From contig PVWD01000005.1 of NCBI GenBank assembly GCA_003003615.1, forward strand, positions 1 through 64,000: 64,000 nt of DNA. The letters are read 5' to 3'. Shown here in pieces: positions 1 through 9,628 of this stretch. The notes under the pieces are model-generated. The model did no database searches. It had not been told where the DNA came from and saw nothing but the letters and a program-made list of their open reading frames with translations. A program made the translations under genes and the position numbers. Within the stretch, counting starts at the first letter, position 1; the number at the start of each line of letters is the position of its first letter. The DNA comes from a filamentous cyanobacterium CCP2 (GTDB taxonomy: Bacteria; Cyanobacteriota; Cyanobacteriia; Elainellales; Elainellaceae).

Positions 1-24
1 CTTTAATCCCTGCCCCCGCAATCC

Positions 25-1545
25 CTATCTCCCCATCGCCTTATCGCTCTGCGAAACCCGCCCATACAAAGCGGCCATGTCCCGCAGACGAGCCGCTACC
101 TCATCGGTTAGGGCATCAGGATGATATCGCCAACCCCAGTTTCCCGTGGGACGGCTCGGTTCATTCATCCGGGCTTCTGTATCCAGCCCTAGTATGTCTT
201 GCAAGGGGACGATCGCTTGATTGGCAATTGTCCCAAACGCCATGCGGATCATGTCCCAGTGGATACCCTCATTGCCAAAACAGCTAAAGTAACGACGAAC
301 CCGCTCTTGCTCTTCGGGCGATCGTTTGTTAAACCAGCCGACGGTGGTGTCGTTGTCGTGGGTTCCGGTGTAAACCACTGAATTATGAACGTAGTTAAAC
401 GGCAGGTAGGGATTGTCTGGCTCAGAGTCGAAGGCAAAATGCAGCACCTTCATGCCAGGAAACTCAAATTCATCCCGCAGAGCTTCCACTTCTGGCGTAA
501 TTAAGCCCAGATCTTCCGCAATAATCGGCAATTTGCCTAACTCTTCCCGCATTCGGGTAAACAGTTCCTTGCCCGGAGCCAGCTTCCATTCCCCATTCAC
601 GGCCGTTTCTTCGCCCAGCGGCACTGCCCAGTACGCCTCAAACCCCCGGAAGTGGTCAATTCGCACCAGATCGACGCGCTCAAACAACCCCTGGAAGCGA
701 TGAATCCACCACTTAAAGTCATTTTCCTGGATGTAATCCCAGTTGTAGATGGGGTTGCCCCAGAGTTGCCCGGTCGCGCTGAAGTAGTCGGGCGGAACCC
801 CTGCCATGAGCGAGGGTAAACCCGTTTCTTCATCCAAACAGAAAAGTTCTGGATGGGCCCAAACTTCGGCACTGTCGTGGGCGAGATAAATCGGCAAATC
901 TCCTAAGATTTCAATGCCCTTTTCGTTGGCGTAGGCTTTGAGATCTGTCCACTGCCGGAAGAATTCAAACTGGAAAAACTTGTGGTAGAACACTTCATCA
1001 GCAAGCTTCTGCCGCCACTGTTCCAGGGCTTCGGGTTCCCGACGGGCGATCGGCTGATCCCATTCGTGCCAGCTCACGCCGTTGTGGGCATCTTTAATGG
1101 CGCGAAACAGCGCATAGTCTTCTAGCCAGTCTGCCTTAGACTGACAAAATTCCTCAAAGGCATTTCGCAATTCTGAACTCGCCTGAGCCTGAAATGTGTC
1201 ACAGGCTTTTCGCAATAGCGGGATTTTGGTGTGAATCACCCAGCCATAGTCCACAGGTAGGGGGAACTCTGGAGTATCGCTCAGATCGGCATCTGTCAGC
1301 AGTCCTTCATTCTGCAAACGGTCTGGGCTGATGAGGAGCGGGTTGCCCGCATTTGCTGAAAAGCACTGATAGGGAGAATCTCCATAACCCGTGGGGCCTA
1401 AGGGCAAAATTTGCCAGACCCGTTGACCGGATGCCACCAAAAAATCAACAAATCGATAGGCCTCTGAGCCAAGATCGCCAATGCCAAATCGACTGGGGAA
1501 GGATGTAGGATGCAGCAGGATACCGCTCGATCGGGGAAAGAGCAT
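25..1545 (-). CDS. malQ: 4-alpha-glucanotransferase (amylomaltase)
   Basis: Cytosolic GH77 enzyme that transfers alpha-1,4-glucan segments between maltodextrins during glycogen turnover. The 506-residue product matches the usual bacterial MalQ length. Visible motifs: the N-terminal substrate-site block from about residue 7 (GILLHPTSFPSRFGIGDLG), the nucleophile region VRIDHFRGFEAYW near 295, the acid/base region IIAEDLGLITPEVE near 340, and YTGTHDNDTTVGW near 395. The start is ATG and the stop lies 25 nt inside the window, so the gene is complete. It stands alone; the next gene upstream diverges from it after a 328-nt gap. Family assignment is secure from the motifs; the exact role in glycogen degradation is inferred from the family. 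Confidence 0.96.
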   Translation of the reverse strand: MLFPRSSGILLHPTSFPSRFGIGDLGSEAYRFVDFLVASGQRVWQILPLGPTGYGDSPYQCFSANAGNPLLISPDRLQNEGLLTDADLSDTPEFPLPVDYGWVIHTKIPLLRKACDTFQAQASSELRNAFEEFCQSKADWLEDYALFRAIKDAHNGVSWHEWDQPIARREPEALEQWRQKLADEVFYHKFFQFEFFRQWTDLKAYANEKGIEILGDLPIYLAHDSAEVWAHPELFCLDEETGLPSLMAGVPPDYFSATGQLWGNPIYNWDYIQENDFKWWIHRFQGLFERVDLVRIDHFRGFEAYWAVPLGEETAVNGEWKLAPGKELFTRMREELGKLPIIAEDLGLITPEVEALRDEFEFPGMKVLHFAFDSEPDNPYLPFNYVHNSVVYTGTHDNDTTVGWFNKRSPEEQERVRRYFSCFGNEGIHWDMIRMAFGTIANQAIVPLQDILGLDTEARMNEPSRPTGNWGWRYHPDALTDEVAARLRDMAALYGRVSQSDKAMGR

Positions 1546-1873
1546 AGCAAATGTTTTAGACGAGTACAGGAGTAAGTTGCAATAAAATCAATTTAATTAA
1601 TCTGGCTTTGATAAGGGGTTTCGCATGGCTTGGCCCCGTTCCTTCATTAAAGCGGCAATTTAACTCGATTTAGAATCTATCACGCGATAGGTTTTAGAAG
1701 CAGAGCAAATCGAACACTACAGTAGCCTTTGCTGATGAGAACGTCGATATTGGAGCGAGAAATTTAATTACGAATTCATATTGCGAATTCATGTTGCAAG
1801 TTCTGCACAGATGCTATTTTTTGTGCATTCAATGGAGACCTTGACCGTGTAGCGTAACAAGTCGCTTAACCGT
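1546..1873. other. Divergent intergenic region malQ / acetyltransferase
   Basis: Non-coding region of 328 nt that must hold the promoters of both divergent genes. No confident -10/-35 pair or operator was recognised. The only structure seen is two adjacent near-identical 13-mers at 1771-1783 and 1784-1796 (CGAATTCATATTG, CGAATTCATGTTG). No small gene with a plausible ribosome-binding site was found. Confidence 0.5.
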
Positions 1874-2485
1874 ATGGATAGCCAAGGCAAAATGCATCGT
1901 CCAGACAAAACTGAAAAACAAAGAATGTTAGCAGGAGAGCTTTATCTGGCCTCCGATCCAGAATTGGCTGCTGGCAGTAAACGGGCCTTTCGTCTGCTGC
2001 ACCTTTACAACCAAACCACCGTGGATGAACCCGATCGCCGTCGTGAAATTTTGCAAGAACTTCTGGCTCAAGCAGGGGAAAAACTTGTCATCACACCGCC
2101 ATTTCACTGTGATTATGGCAGCAATATTTATTTGGGCGATCGGGTTTACATGAACTATGGCTGCGTTGTTTTAGATTGCAACACGGTTCACATTGGCAAC
2201 GATGTCATGTTTGCACCTTACGTACAAATTTATACAGCTCATCATCCCACCGACCCAACCGTGCGCCTCAGTGGGAGGGAACTTGCCTCGCCCATTCGGA
2301 TTGGCAATAACGTTTGGCTTGGCGGCGGTGTGATTGTGTGTCCAGGGGTGACGATCGGCGATAACACAACAATTGGAGCGGGTAGCGTTGTCACGAAAGA
2401 TATTCCAGCAAACGTGGTGGCGGTTGGGAATCCCTGTCGCGTGATTCGATCGGCTACACCTGATCCGTTGGAGAAGCTTGCCTAG
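1874..2485 (+). CDS. maa: Maltose/galactoside O-acetyltransferase family protein
   Basis: Acetyl-CoA-dependent sugar O-acetyltransferase of the left-handed beta-helix (hexapeptide repeat) superfamily, presumed cytosolic and trimeric. The 203-residue protein begins with a Mac-type helical domain (about residues 15-65, MLAGELYLASDPELAAGSKRA), then hexapeptide repeats from about 75 to 190 (IYLGDRVYMNYGCV, IRIGNNVWLGGGVIV, TIGDNTTIGAGSVVTKDIP). The catalytic His lies in YTAHHPTD, as in Maa and LacA. The natural acceptor cannot be told from sequence. Its last 32 nt overlap the 3' end of the convergent K+ channel gene. The symbol maa is by family resemblance only. Confidence 0.88.
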   Translation: MDSQGKMHRPDKTEKQRMLAGELYLASDPELAAGSKRAFRLLHLYNQTTVDEPDRRREILQELLAQAGEKLVITPPFHCDYGSNIYLGDRVYMNYGCVVLDCNTVHIGNDVMFAPYVQIYTAHHPTDPTVRLSGRELASPIRIGNNVWLGGGVIVCPGVTIGDNTTIGAGSVVTKDIPANVVAVGNPCRVIRSATPDPLEKLA

Positions 2486-3584
2486 GTAAGCGCAGCCTCC
2501 GGGGATTCAACGGACTCAGAAGTTGGTTGAGTCCTCGTAATTGTTCGGCAGTCCCCATACAAATCAGGACATCCATTTGGTGGAGAACGGTTTCAGCCGT
2601 TGGACTACCAATGAGAGAGCCGTCAGCCCGACGAATGGCAAGTACCAAAACCCCTGATTGCGATCGAATTCCTGCCTGATACAAGGTTTGCCCTACATGC
2701 GGACAGCTTTCTGGATCAATCAAAAACTCTTCCATGTACAGGGAGCGATCGGTTCCTGCCATGATGCCATCTACAAAGTCCATCACCTGCGGACGAAGGG
2801 CTGCTGCTGCCATCCGCCTGCCCCCGGTAATGTAAGGCGAAACCACGGCATCGGCTCCACCTCGTTGTAGCTTTTTAAGGGCTTCTTCGGTGTTGGCGCG
2901 GGCAATTGCACGCACTTTGGGATTCAGCGTTTTAGCAGAAAGTACGGTGTAAAGGTTTTCAGCATCAGATGGCAGGGCAGAAACCAGACAAACCGCGCGA
3001 TCGATGCCAGCCGTGAGCAGCGTTTCATCTAATGTTGCATCGCCTTGGAGGGTCAAATAGCCCATTTGCTGACTGGTTTCTGCCATGTCAGGCTGAAATT
3101 CAATCACCAAAAAAGGGACATTTTCAGTGGCAAACTCTGAGGCAATTTGCCGCCCCATTCGCCCAAACCCGCAGATAATGTAATGCTCTGATAGCTTACT
3201 AATCAAGCGTCGCTGCTGCCTCTTACGAAACCCTTCCTGGAGTTGCCCCTGAATCAAAACTTCAGTGAATCGATTAATAATGTAACCGAAACTGGCAATT
3301 CCCATCACAATCAAAGCGATGGTAAAGATGCGCCCACGCGGGCTTAATGGCTCAACCTCAGTAAACCCAACTGTTGAGAGGGTAATTATGGTCATGTAAG
3401 CCGCATTTACCCAGGAATATCCTTCAATGAAGCGATAACCCAAAGTCCCAATGAATGTAATTCCGATAAAAATAACAACGCCGATCGTCAGTTCAATCCG
3501 AATGCGGCGATAGTTTCTGGGAAACTTTGGGGACACAGTTGAGAAGAATAAAGGACATGAAGGATAAATATCTACGTGATGCAA
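2454..3584 (-). CDS. Potassium channel with RCK/TrkA domains
   Basis: Membrane K+ channel subunit. Two transmembrane helices flank a pore loop carrying the selectivity-filter-like TVGFTE near residue 92. They are followed by an RCK (TrkA-N) Rossmann domain beginning HYIICGFGRMGRQIASEF near 135 and a TrkA-C domain at about 275-355. This is the layout of MthK-like, ligand-gated prokaryotic channels. The start is uncertain: the long form opens with TTG at 3584, while a GTG at 3536 would begin just before the conserved SPKFPRNYRRIRIELTIG stretch. Neither has a clear Shine-Dalgarno. Gating by nucleotides or Ca2+ is a family property, not visible here. Confidence 0.92.
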   Translation of the reverse strand: MHHVDIYPSCPLFFSTVSPKFPRNYRRIRIELTIGVVIFIGITFIGTLGYRFIEGYSWVNAAYMTIITLSTVGFTEVEPLSPRGRIFTIALIVMGIASFGYIINRFTEVLIQGQLQEGFRKRQQRRLISKLSEHYIICGFGRMGRQIASEFATENVPFLVIEFQPDMAETSQQMGYLTLQGDATLDETLLTAGIDRAVCLVSALPSDAENLYTVLSAKTLNPKVRAIARANTEEALKKLQRGGADAVVSPYITGGRRMAAAALRPQVMDFVDGIMAGTDRSLYMEEFLIDPESCPHVGQTLYQAGIRSQSGVLVLAIRRADGSLIGSPTAETVLHQMDVLICMGTAEQLRGLNQLLSPLNPRRLRLPRQASPTDQV

Positions 3585-3728
3585 TATCTGCCTGCGTAAA
3601 TCACTTAAATCCTAACGTAGTCCAAGTTTGGAGAACTGGTCTTGCTTGTTAGCCATGTATAGCCGTAGCCATAAAGATGATTTGGCTAGATGATTTGGAC
3701 AAATTCCTTTCCAGGCTCACCTAAATAG

Positions 3729-3767
3729 AAAAAGGCGATGGAACTGAGAACTTCCCGCTCCATCACC
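3729..3767 (-). terminator. Intrinsic terminator of the 5'-nucleotidase gene
   Basis: On the minus strand a 9-bp stem GGTGATGGA (3767-3759) pairs with TCCATCGCC (3742-3734), including one G-U wobble that only works in minus-strand RNA, followed at once by TTTTT (3733-3729). It lies about 40 nt beyond the stop of the upstream minus-strand gene. Confidence 0.85.
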
Positions 3768-3805
3768 CCTATGCTTCACAGGATCAATGCTGCAAAAGTC
3801 AAGTC

Positions 3806-6082
3806 TTACAAACCAACGGAGATAGTGAGATCGCCGATCGCAATTTCACCCGTTGGCAATCCACCAGACCCAAACAAATTGTTCAGGTTGCCAAGGCCAC
3901 TCAAATTGATGTTGGGCAACGAGAAATCCACAGAGGGGCTGCTCAGGTCAATCGGATGTCCACCAATCACCAGGGAAGGAATGTTGCTTAGCTCAATCCC
4001 TGCACCTTCCAGGAGGCTCGTGAATTGGTCGATCGCCACTTCACCATTCAATGACACCCGAACATTCACCACGCCCTCAACGGGATCGCCCATATCCGGC
4101 GTATCGTCTCCTGGCATATCCGGCATATCCGGCATACCTGGCACACCTGGCATACCCGGCGCATCTTCCACCACCAGAACCGTATCTTCCCGGAAGGCTA
4201 GATTTTGAATGCGGGTATCCCCTGCAAAATCAACATCTTCCATATCAAAGGGCGTTTCGCTGAAGGTGGCCGCCAGGTATTCTGCCAGCGCATCCTGCTC
4301 TGAACCGTCTGGGGCAAAGGTGGCTACCCCGGTGCGGCTAGAGGGGTCAGGGTTGGCTGCCTCTTCTGTCACCAAATCCACCCGATCGCGCTCTGGGAAA
4401 GGATAGCCATCACCACCGCTTGCCAAGAAGTTTAGCGTCACCGTGCGGAATGTGCGCTCAGGATCACCGACCAATTCGCCGTTTTCTACGACCACATCCG
4501 CAATATTGCCTTCTTCATCCAGGATGGCTAGAGACTGAATCCGGCTGCCTGCTGGAAGATCGGCATCAAAGCTAAAGGTGAAGCCGCTGATTTGGGGGAA
4601 CTGCCCGGGGGTTGCTCCAGGAGCCACTGCTGCCACACCATGTTCTGCAACCGCGACTAGCTCTTCTGCGGTTAAGGTCAGTAGGGTCAGCCCGTTGTTA
4701 AACCGCAATGCGTTGGTGATGTCAAGCTGGGAAATGTCACCCTCTTCCTTGCCAGCTACTGGGTTAGCTTCAGGGGGGAGCCGAAGTGCATCCTCTGGAC
4801 TGGTGGAACCAGCGGGGAAGGTCAATACACCAATGTTGTCCCGGATGCCGCCACCGTTTTTGATGGAGATTACCGTATCTGGGTCGTAGGTTTTGGCGAT
4901 CGCCAGGTTGGCATCAGCCGTTAAGTTGCCCAGGTTGGTTTCCTGAGTCCGTACATCGTTGCGGGTTCCATTCAGGAAGACGGAGGTCTTACCGAACAAG
5001 TTACCATCCTGGTCGATGATGACTTCCCGCAGGGCTTCTACGATCGCAATAATCTCTTCATCGGGAACCCCGTTTACCGCCAAAACCCCCTCCTCATCGG
5101 TGGCGTAGGCTCCGCTGATGGTCGGGTCAATACTTTCAGGAATGATAATTCCGTTTTCGTCAAAGTCCACCACTAGGCGACCGACGTATCTGTAGTTACC
5201 GTCTGTGTTAACAACGGCAACCGGATTACCGTCTGCACCAGTGCTAAGGATAGGGTAAACATTAGCCGCTTCATCCCCTGCCCGAAGCCGATCGGTTTCG
5301 TCTGCCAGAACCGTGTTGGAGCCACCCGCCACGATGATGTCTACATTTTGCAGTAGTTCAGCAAGCTGCAACTCGATCGCCAACTGCTGCATGTGCGCCA
5401 GCAAAATTACCTTATTGATATCGGGATTATCTGCCAGCAAAGCATCCACCGAGGTTTGAATCTCCGCTGCCAGAGCCGCAACATCGTCTGGGTTGCTGCC
5501 ATCAAATTCTTCCGGAAGAACCGTCACCCCCCCCGGAGAGGAGATCCTGGGCAGAGTCGGCGTGGTTGCTCCGACAATACCAATCCGCTCACCATTGACA
5601 GTGATGATGGTGTTTCCAGCCAAGCTGTTGGGAATGTCACTGGCTTCTTGCCCATCTTCAACGACTAAATCGGCTAGGGCAGAATCCGTGCTGAAGTCCA
5701 GGTTGGCACTCAGGTAGGGGAACAATGCACCAGGGTAGCCATCTTCTTCATCTGCTTGGAGCAGCGAGGCAACGACTCCGGTACCCAAATCAAATTCGTG
5801 GTTGCCCAGGGCGATCGCCTGAAACCCTAATAGGTTTTGGATGAGGATATCGGCTCGTCCCTGCGCTCCAAATGCGTTTTCGCTTGCAAAGAAGAAGGGG
5901 CTGGGAATGTAAGCATCACCAGAGGACAGAACCAGGGTGTTGGGGAAATCGGGTTCACCATCACCACTGAGATCTTGAGTTTTCAGCGCGTTCAACACGG
6001 CGGAGAAGCGAGGGGCATCATCCAAAGCTGGAACACCGGCTTCCTGGTCAGCCGCGTGGAGAAGCTGAAGTGTAAAAACCAT
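3806..6082 (-). CDS. Bifunctional metallophosphatase / 5'-nucleotidase
   Basis: Large (758 residues) calcineurin-like phosphoesterase plus 5'-nucleotidase C-domain protein, the type used to release phosphate from extracellular nucleotides. The metallophosphatase domain starts at once (LLHAADQEAGVPA, residues 8-20) and includes IALGNHEFDLGTG near 95; the C-domain carries IKNGGGIRDNIGVL near 405. No classical signal peptide is present, so if exported it probably uses a type I route (inference). After the enzyme domains comes a short repeat of Gly/Pro/Met/Asp residues (about 642-660, GMPGVPGMPDMPDMPGDD) and a C-terminal tail of about 100 residues of unknown function. An intrinsic terminator follows. 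Substrate range cannot be set from sequence. Confidence 0.9.
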   Translation of the reverse strand: MVFTLQLLHAADQEAGVPALDDAPRFSAVLNALKTQDLSGDGEPDFPNTLVLSSGDAYIPSPFFFASENAFGAQGRADILIQNLLGFQAIALGNHEFDLGTGVVASLLQADEEDGYPGALFPYLSANLDFSTDSALADLVVEDGQEASDIPNSLAGNTIITVNGERIGIVGATTPTLPRISSPGGVTVLPEEFDGSNPDDVAALAAEIQTSVDALLADNPDINKVILLAHMQQLAIELQLAELLQNVDIIVAGGSNTVLADETDRLRAGDEAANVYPILSTGADGNPVAVVNTDGNYRYVGRLVVDFDENGIIIPESIDPTISGAYATDEEGVLAVNGVPDEEIIAIVEALREVIIDQDGNLFGKTSVFLNGTRNDVRTQETNLGNLTADANLAIAKTYDPDTVISIKNGGGIRDNIGVLTFPAGSTSPEDALRLPPEANPVAGKEEGDISQLDITNALRFNNGLTLLTLTAEELVAVAEHGVAAVAPGATPGQFPQISGFTFSFDADLPAGSRIQSLAILDEEGNIADVVVENGELVGDPERTFRTVTLNFLASGGDGYPFPERDRVDLVTEEAANPDPSSRTGVATFAPDGSEQDALAEYLAATFSETPFDMEDVDFAGDTRIQNLAFREDTVLVVEDAPGMPGVPGMPDMPDMPGDDTPDMGDPVEGVVNVRVSLNGEVAIDQFTSLLEGAGIELSNIPSLVIGGHPIDLSSPSVDFSLPNINLSGLGNLNNLFGSGGLPTGEIAIGDLTISVGL

Positions 6083-6503
6083 GAGAATTTACCGTAAGGT
6101 GTATTGGACAATCAATGAACTGACGAACTGAGATCGAACAAGTTGTGAACTGGCAAACTTTGAATTGACATCACAAGTGCCACTCCACACAATTCCACAG
6201 CAAGGTTAAGCACCTTATAAGAGGCTGTTAAATCTCAGTAGGAATACGGAAAATCCTCATGTTGTTAGATGAACAATGCATATACCTAGCACAAGATGGA
6301 GAAGCGAACCACCTTGAACCAAGAAGTTATCTTAAACTTTCATCCTCGTTTGCCAAAGAAACCATGAAGCGAGGGCAGGTTCATCCCAATAAATTTATAA
6401 CCCTATGCAAGCACGTTAAGACAGTTCCGTAATGCCAAACCGATCCGTTTTGGGTTTCAGCCACCTGAGATTGTCCTAACCTTTCCATCCGTTGCCACAT
6501 GAC
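6083..6503. other. Intergenic region with a dispersed repeat
   Basis: Non-coding stretch of 421 nt upstream of the 5'-nucleotidase gene and downstream of the Uma2 gene. Its left part should hold the nucleotidase promoter, but no clear Pho box or promoter was recognised. Its right part (6396-6497) is one copy of a repeat family annotated separately. Confidence 0.6.
6396..6497 (-). repeat. Dispersed ~100-bp repeat, copy B
   Basis: Read on the minus strand this stretch begins TGGCAACGGATGGAAAGG and continues through TTAGGACAATCTCAGG, CTGAAACCCAAAACGGATC, GGCATTACGGAACTGTC and TTGCATAGGG. The same succession occurs on the plus strand at 33134-33233 with only a few differences. It carries no open reading frame of note and sits immediately after the Uma2 stop codon. 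Confidence 0.85.
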
Positions 6504-7160
6504 TTACTCTCCTCTCACCCAGGCTCGAAGCATCCGCAGGGCAGTGGCAAGGCTCATGGTATCGCTGTGTTCAATGAACAGGGTAATGCGATCGGCGGTG
6601 ACAGTGGGAAACTGGAGGCTAGTTTCGGCTTGCTGGTATTGTCCGTCTTGCAGTTGGTAGATTAGCAGGCTGCCCTCCAGGACTTTTTCACCTGCTGTCG
6701 TGATGTATCGCCACACTTCCGGAATGCCGAGGATAGCGTAGATTGGCAGTTTGTCCAGGCTGCTTTTAGTCAGGGCAACTTCCACAATTAAATCAGGGGC
6801 AGGAGCCTGAGTCAGGTCAATTTCTGCCTGGTTTTTAACCGCACTTTCTTCCTGGAAATAGTAGCAGGCATCGGGTTCTGTGGCGTATCCCAGGTCAGCA
6901 TGTTTAAGTAAGGCGGGGGCAACTTCGGTGACGGGCAAGGAGAATTCATCCACCAGCACCATGATGAACGACTCAATCAGCTTATGGCAGCGATCGTGTT
7001 CGGCAATGGGAGTCATCAGTTCCAGTTGACCACGCAAATAGGTGAGCCGCGCCTGCCGTTCAATGCCTAGCTCCTGCAATAGCTGCTCAAACTGCACCCA
7101 ACTCACATTCGGTACAACCACCCGCTGTTCCGTTGTCACCTTCTTTTTTGCCATCCCCAT
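6504..7160 (-). CDS. Uma2 family (DUF820) protein
   Basis: Member of the Uma2/DUF820 family, which has a PD-(D/E)XK restriction-endonuclease-like fold and is massively expanded in cyanobacteria; no function is established. Visible landmarks: a helical N-terminus, LTYLRGQLELMTPIAEHD near residues 40-57, PDLIVEVALTKSSLDKLPIY near 122-141 (the Asp and Glu-x-Ala/Ser of the nuclease-like core), and IPEVWRYI near 147. I start at the ATG at 7160 (218 residues); an in-frame TTG at 7202 would add 14 residues drawn from repeat DNA and is unlikely, and another ATG lies at 7154. Whether it is an active nuclease is unknown. Confidence 0.85.
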   Translation of the reverse strand: MGMAKKKVTTEQRVVVPNVSWVQFEQLLQELGIERQARLTYLRGQLELMTPIAEHDRCHKLIESFIMVLVDEFSLPVTEVAPALLKHADLGYATEPDACYYFQEESAVKNQAEIDLTQAPAPDLIVEVALTKSSLDKLPIYAILGIPEVWRYITTAGEKVLEGSLLIYQLQDGQYQQAETSLQFPTVTADRITLFIEHSDTMSLATALRMLRAWVRGE

Positions 7161-7171
7161 TCCCCGCTGCT

Positions 7172-7220
7172 GTACAGACGCAAAATTCCCGTACAGACGC
7201 AAACTTTTACGTCTCTACCC
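7172..7220. repeat. Palindromic AGACGC...CGTCT repeat with direct repeat
   Basis: GTACAGACGCAAA occurs twice (7172-7184 and 7191-7203), and AGACGCAAACTTTTACGTCT forms a small hairpin just downstream of secF. It resembles the AGACRYGAAATTTCRTGTCT units around 28 kb. Confidence 0.6.
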
Positions 7221-8162
7221 TTCCGCCTCATCCACCGTCACCGGCATTGCCTTTTCATTGCGTTCCCGCCACAAGGCAAGGAGGGTACTGGCAATAAAAA
7301 TACTGGAATAGGCTCCCGCAACAAAACCAACAATGAGGGCAAGGGCAAAATATTTCAGCGTATCGCCGCCGAGGAAGAAGATGGCAATCAGCGGGAGGAG
7401 AGTGGTCAAAGAGGTGTTGATGGTACGTGCCAAAGTTTGATTAACAGCATCATCCACAGTGACATCAATTGGGCGATCGGGGTTCAGTTGAATGTTTTCC
7501 CGAATCCGATCGTAAATCACCACTGTATCGTTCACCGAAAAACCCACGATCGTTAGCAGCGATACGATGAACAAACTATCTACTTCAACTCCCAGCACTA
7601 AACCCAGAATTGAAAAAATCCCCAGCGTCACCAGCACGTCATGGAACAGGGCGACGATCGCAAAAAAGGCGTAGTCGGGCTGAAACCGGAAACTGAGATA
7701 AACCATGATTCCGGCAAAAGACACAATGAGGGCAAGTAACCCGGCTGTGAAAATTTGTCGCCCAACGGTAGGACCAACGGAATCAATCAGCGTACTTTCC
7801 GAGTCAAACGCGCCAATTTCGGCAGTCAAATCTTCCTGAAGCTGGACGCGCTGTTCAGGAGTAAGGCTGGAGGTGCGAATAGACACCCCATACTCATCCA
7901 AAATCTGGATGGAACTGCCTTCTAGCCCTTGCCTTGACAGGATTTCCCGAACCGTTCCTGTCTCGATCGGTTCGTCACAGTTATTGGGCTGGGTGCAGTC
8001 TAACTCCAGTTGCAGCCTGGTTCCGCCAACAAAGTCGAGGTTGGGACGCAGCGGCGCGCCGATCTGCTGCCAGGAGATAAACATAGCGACAATGCCGCTC
8101 AGAATGACCAGAGCAGAAATAGTCCACCACAGCGATCGCTGTCGAATGACGTGCAGTTTCAT
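7215..8162 (-). CDS. secF: Protein translocase subunit SecF
   Basis: Inner-membrane RND-family subunit that works with SecD to pull exported proteins across the membrane using the proton motive force. The 315-residue protein has TM1 at about residues 10-32, a periplasmic domain containing [13 protein letters not shown] (the SecD/F D1-type motif FxGG) and [10 protein letters not shown], then five further membrane helices, including [22 protein letters not shown], the conserved TM4-TM5 region of SecF. Its ATG overlaps the secD stop codon by 4 nt (ATGA), implying translational coupling. Order secD-secF is the usual one. Full length, no oddities. Confidence 0.97.
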   Translation of the reverse strand: MKLHVIRQRSLWWTISALVILSGIVAMFISWQQIGAPLRPNLDFVGGTRLQLELDCTQPNNCDEPIETGTVREILSRQGLEGSSIQILDEYGVSIRTSSLTPEQRVQLQEDLTAEIGAFDSESTLIDSVGPTVGRQIFTAGLLALIVSFAGIMVYLSFRFQPDYAFFAIVALFHDVLVTLGIFSILGLVLGVEVDSLFIVSLLTIVGFSVNDTVVIYDRIRENIQLNPDRPIDVTVDDAVNQTLARTINTSLTTLLPLIAIFFLGGDTLKYFALALIVGFVAGAYSSIFIASTLLALWRERNEKAMPVTVDEAEG

Positions 8163-9595
8163 GATGATTTCTCAGCTTGGAGGGGGGTAGAGGAAGGAAG
8201 GTTTGGGCAAAACAATTCGGGCTTGCGGAATTGAGGGAAGCTCAACACAAACAGCAGCAAGGTACGACTACAGCTAAGGGCAGTAAACATACTCACCGCG
8301 ACCCCGATCGCCAATGTTACAGCGAACCCCTTGACCAGCCCAACCCCCAACCAAATCAGGGCAAGACAAGCAATCACAGTGGTAACGTTACCGTCCAAAA
8401 TACTGGAAAATGCCCGATAAAAGCCTGACTCAACCGATCGGTACAGCGTTTTGCCCGATCGCAACTCTTCGCGGGTGCGCTCAAAGATGAGGACGTTTGC
8501 ATCCACTGCCATCCCAATACTGAGAATGAATCCAGCAATACCAGGCAATGTCAGCACTACTCCAATCAGGTCAAATACCGCCAAAGACAACAGTGCGTAA
8601 ATAATCAGGGAAATATCGGCAATCAGTCCGGGCAGACGATAGTACACCACCATAAAAATTAACACCAGGATTAACCCTGCCACGCCAGCGTAAACACTCC
8701 GACGGATGCTGTCCTGCCCCAAGGTTGCCCCTACCGTGCGGTTTTCCACAATTTCCACGGGCACAGGCAACGCACCGCCGCGAAGCTGAATGGCCAGGTC
8801 GGCTGCCTCCTGAGTAGTGAACCCGCCTGAAATGGTGGCCTGCCCGCCTGTAATGCCCGTTTCCGCGTAGCGTACTTGAACCGTTGGGGCACTGATCAGA
8901 CGATCGTCCAGGAAAATGCCGATCGATCGTCCAGTTCCAGCTACATTCCGGGTAATTTCTGCAAACTGGTTGCCGCCTTCGGTGTTAAAAGCCAGGTTGA
9001 CCTGCCAGGTTCCGGTTTGGCTGTCGTAGGTTTCTCTAGCATCGCGGAGCATTTCGCCCGTCAGATCTGTTTTTTGAAACAGCGAGGCAATGGCAGCATC
9101 TCGTTCGTCTAGGGCAGCTTGCCTTTCTTCAAAGGCCGCCTGGTCGCCGCTTTGTCTGGCAATTTCTAACTCGGCTTCGGCCTGCGATCGAAGATTAAAT
9201 TCAACGGGTAGCTCGGCTTCTGTGCCGCGAATTTGCTGCCGAAAGTCTAGCTGTGCCGTACCACCCAGCACTCTTTCGGCTTGGGCAGAGTCACTGACTC
9301 CGGGTAGCTGAACAATCAAGCGATCCTGTCCGGCGGTTTGCACCTGCGCTTCCGACACCCCCAACCCATTGACACGGTTTTGAATCACGCTTTCAACGGC
9401 TTCTAGCTTATCGGGGGTAATGTTGGGTACGGCTTCCGTAGGAGTCAGTTGGAGGGTTAGCTGCGAGCCGCCTCGTAAATCTAGCCCCAGTGGAATCGGA
9501 ATGGTGACAAGGACGACGATCGCCGCAATTGCCAGGATCAAAATTAATGCGAGTAGTGAACGTTGTCTGCCCATACTTTGTAGTCGCTGCAACAA
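8159..9595 (-). CDS. secD: Protein translocase subunit SecD
   Basis: Inner-membrane partner of SecF. The 478-residue protein has an N-terminal helix (about residues 13-35), the motif [15 protein letters not shown] (conserved D-LRGG), a periplasmic P1 domain ending in [33 protein letters not shown], and five C-terminal helices with [22 protein letters not shown], the SecD signature in TM4-TM5. It is shorter than the Escherichia coli protein (about 615 residues) because the P1 region is compact, which is usual in cyanobacteria. It heads the secD-secF unit. The gene is complete with an ATG start. Confidence 0.97.
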   Translation of the reverse strand: MLQRLQSMGRQRSLLALILILAIAAIVVLVTIPIPLGLDLRGGSQLTLQLTPTEAVPNITPDKLEAVESVIQNRVNGLGVSEAQVQTAGQDRLIVQLPGVSDSAQAERVLGGTAQLDFRQQIRGTEAELPVEFNLRSQAEAELEIARQSGDQAAFEERQAALDERDAAIASLFQKTDLTGEMLRDARETYDSQTGTWQVNLAFNTEGGNQFAEITRNVAGTGRSIGIFLDDRLISAPTVQVRYAETGITGGQATISGGFTTQEAADLAIQLRGGALPVPVEIVENRTVGATLGQDSIRRSVYAGVAGLILVLIFMVVYYRLPGLIADISLIIYALLSLAVFDLIGVVLTLPGIAGFILSIGMAVDANVLIFERTREELRSGKTLYRSVESGFYRAFSSILDGNVTTVIACLALIWLGVGLVKGFAVTLAIGVAVSMFTALSCSRTLLLFVLSFPQFRKPELFCPNLPSSTPLQAEKSS

Positions 9596-9628
9596 ACGCT
9601 ATGATAGCTGGATTTGGCGAAACTCGTT

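Noticed and set aside
6083-6395. Pho box in front of the 5'-nucleotidase gene
   Set aside because: No tandem CTTAACCT-like octamers with proper spacing were seen.
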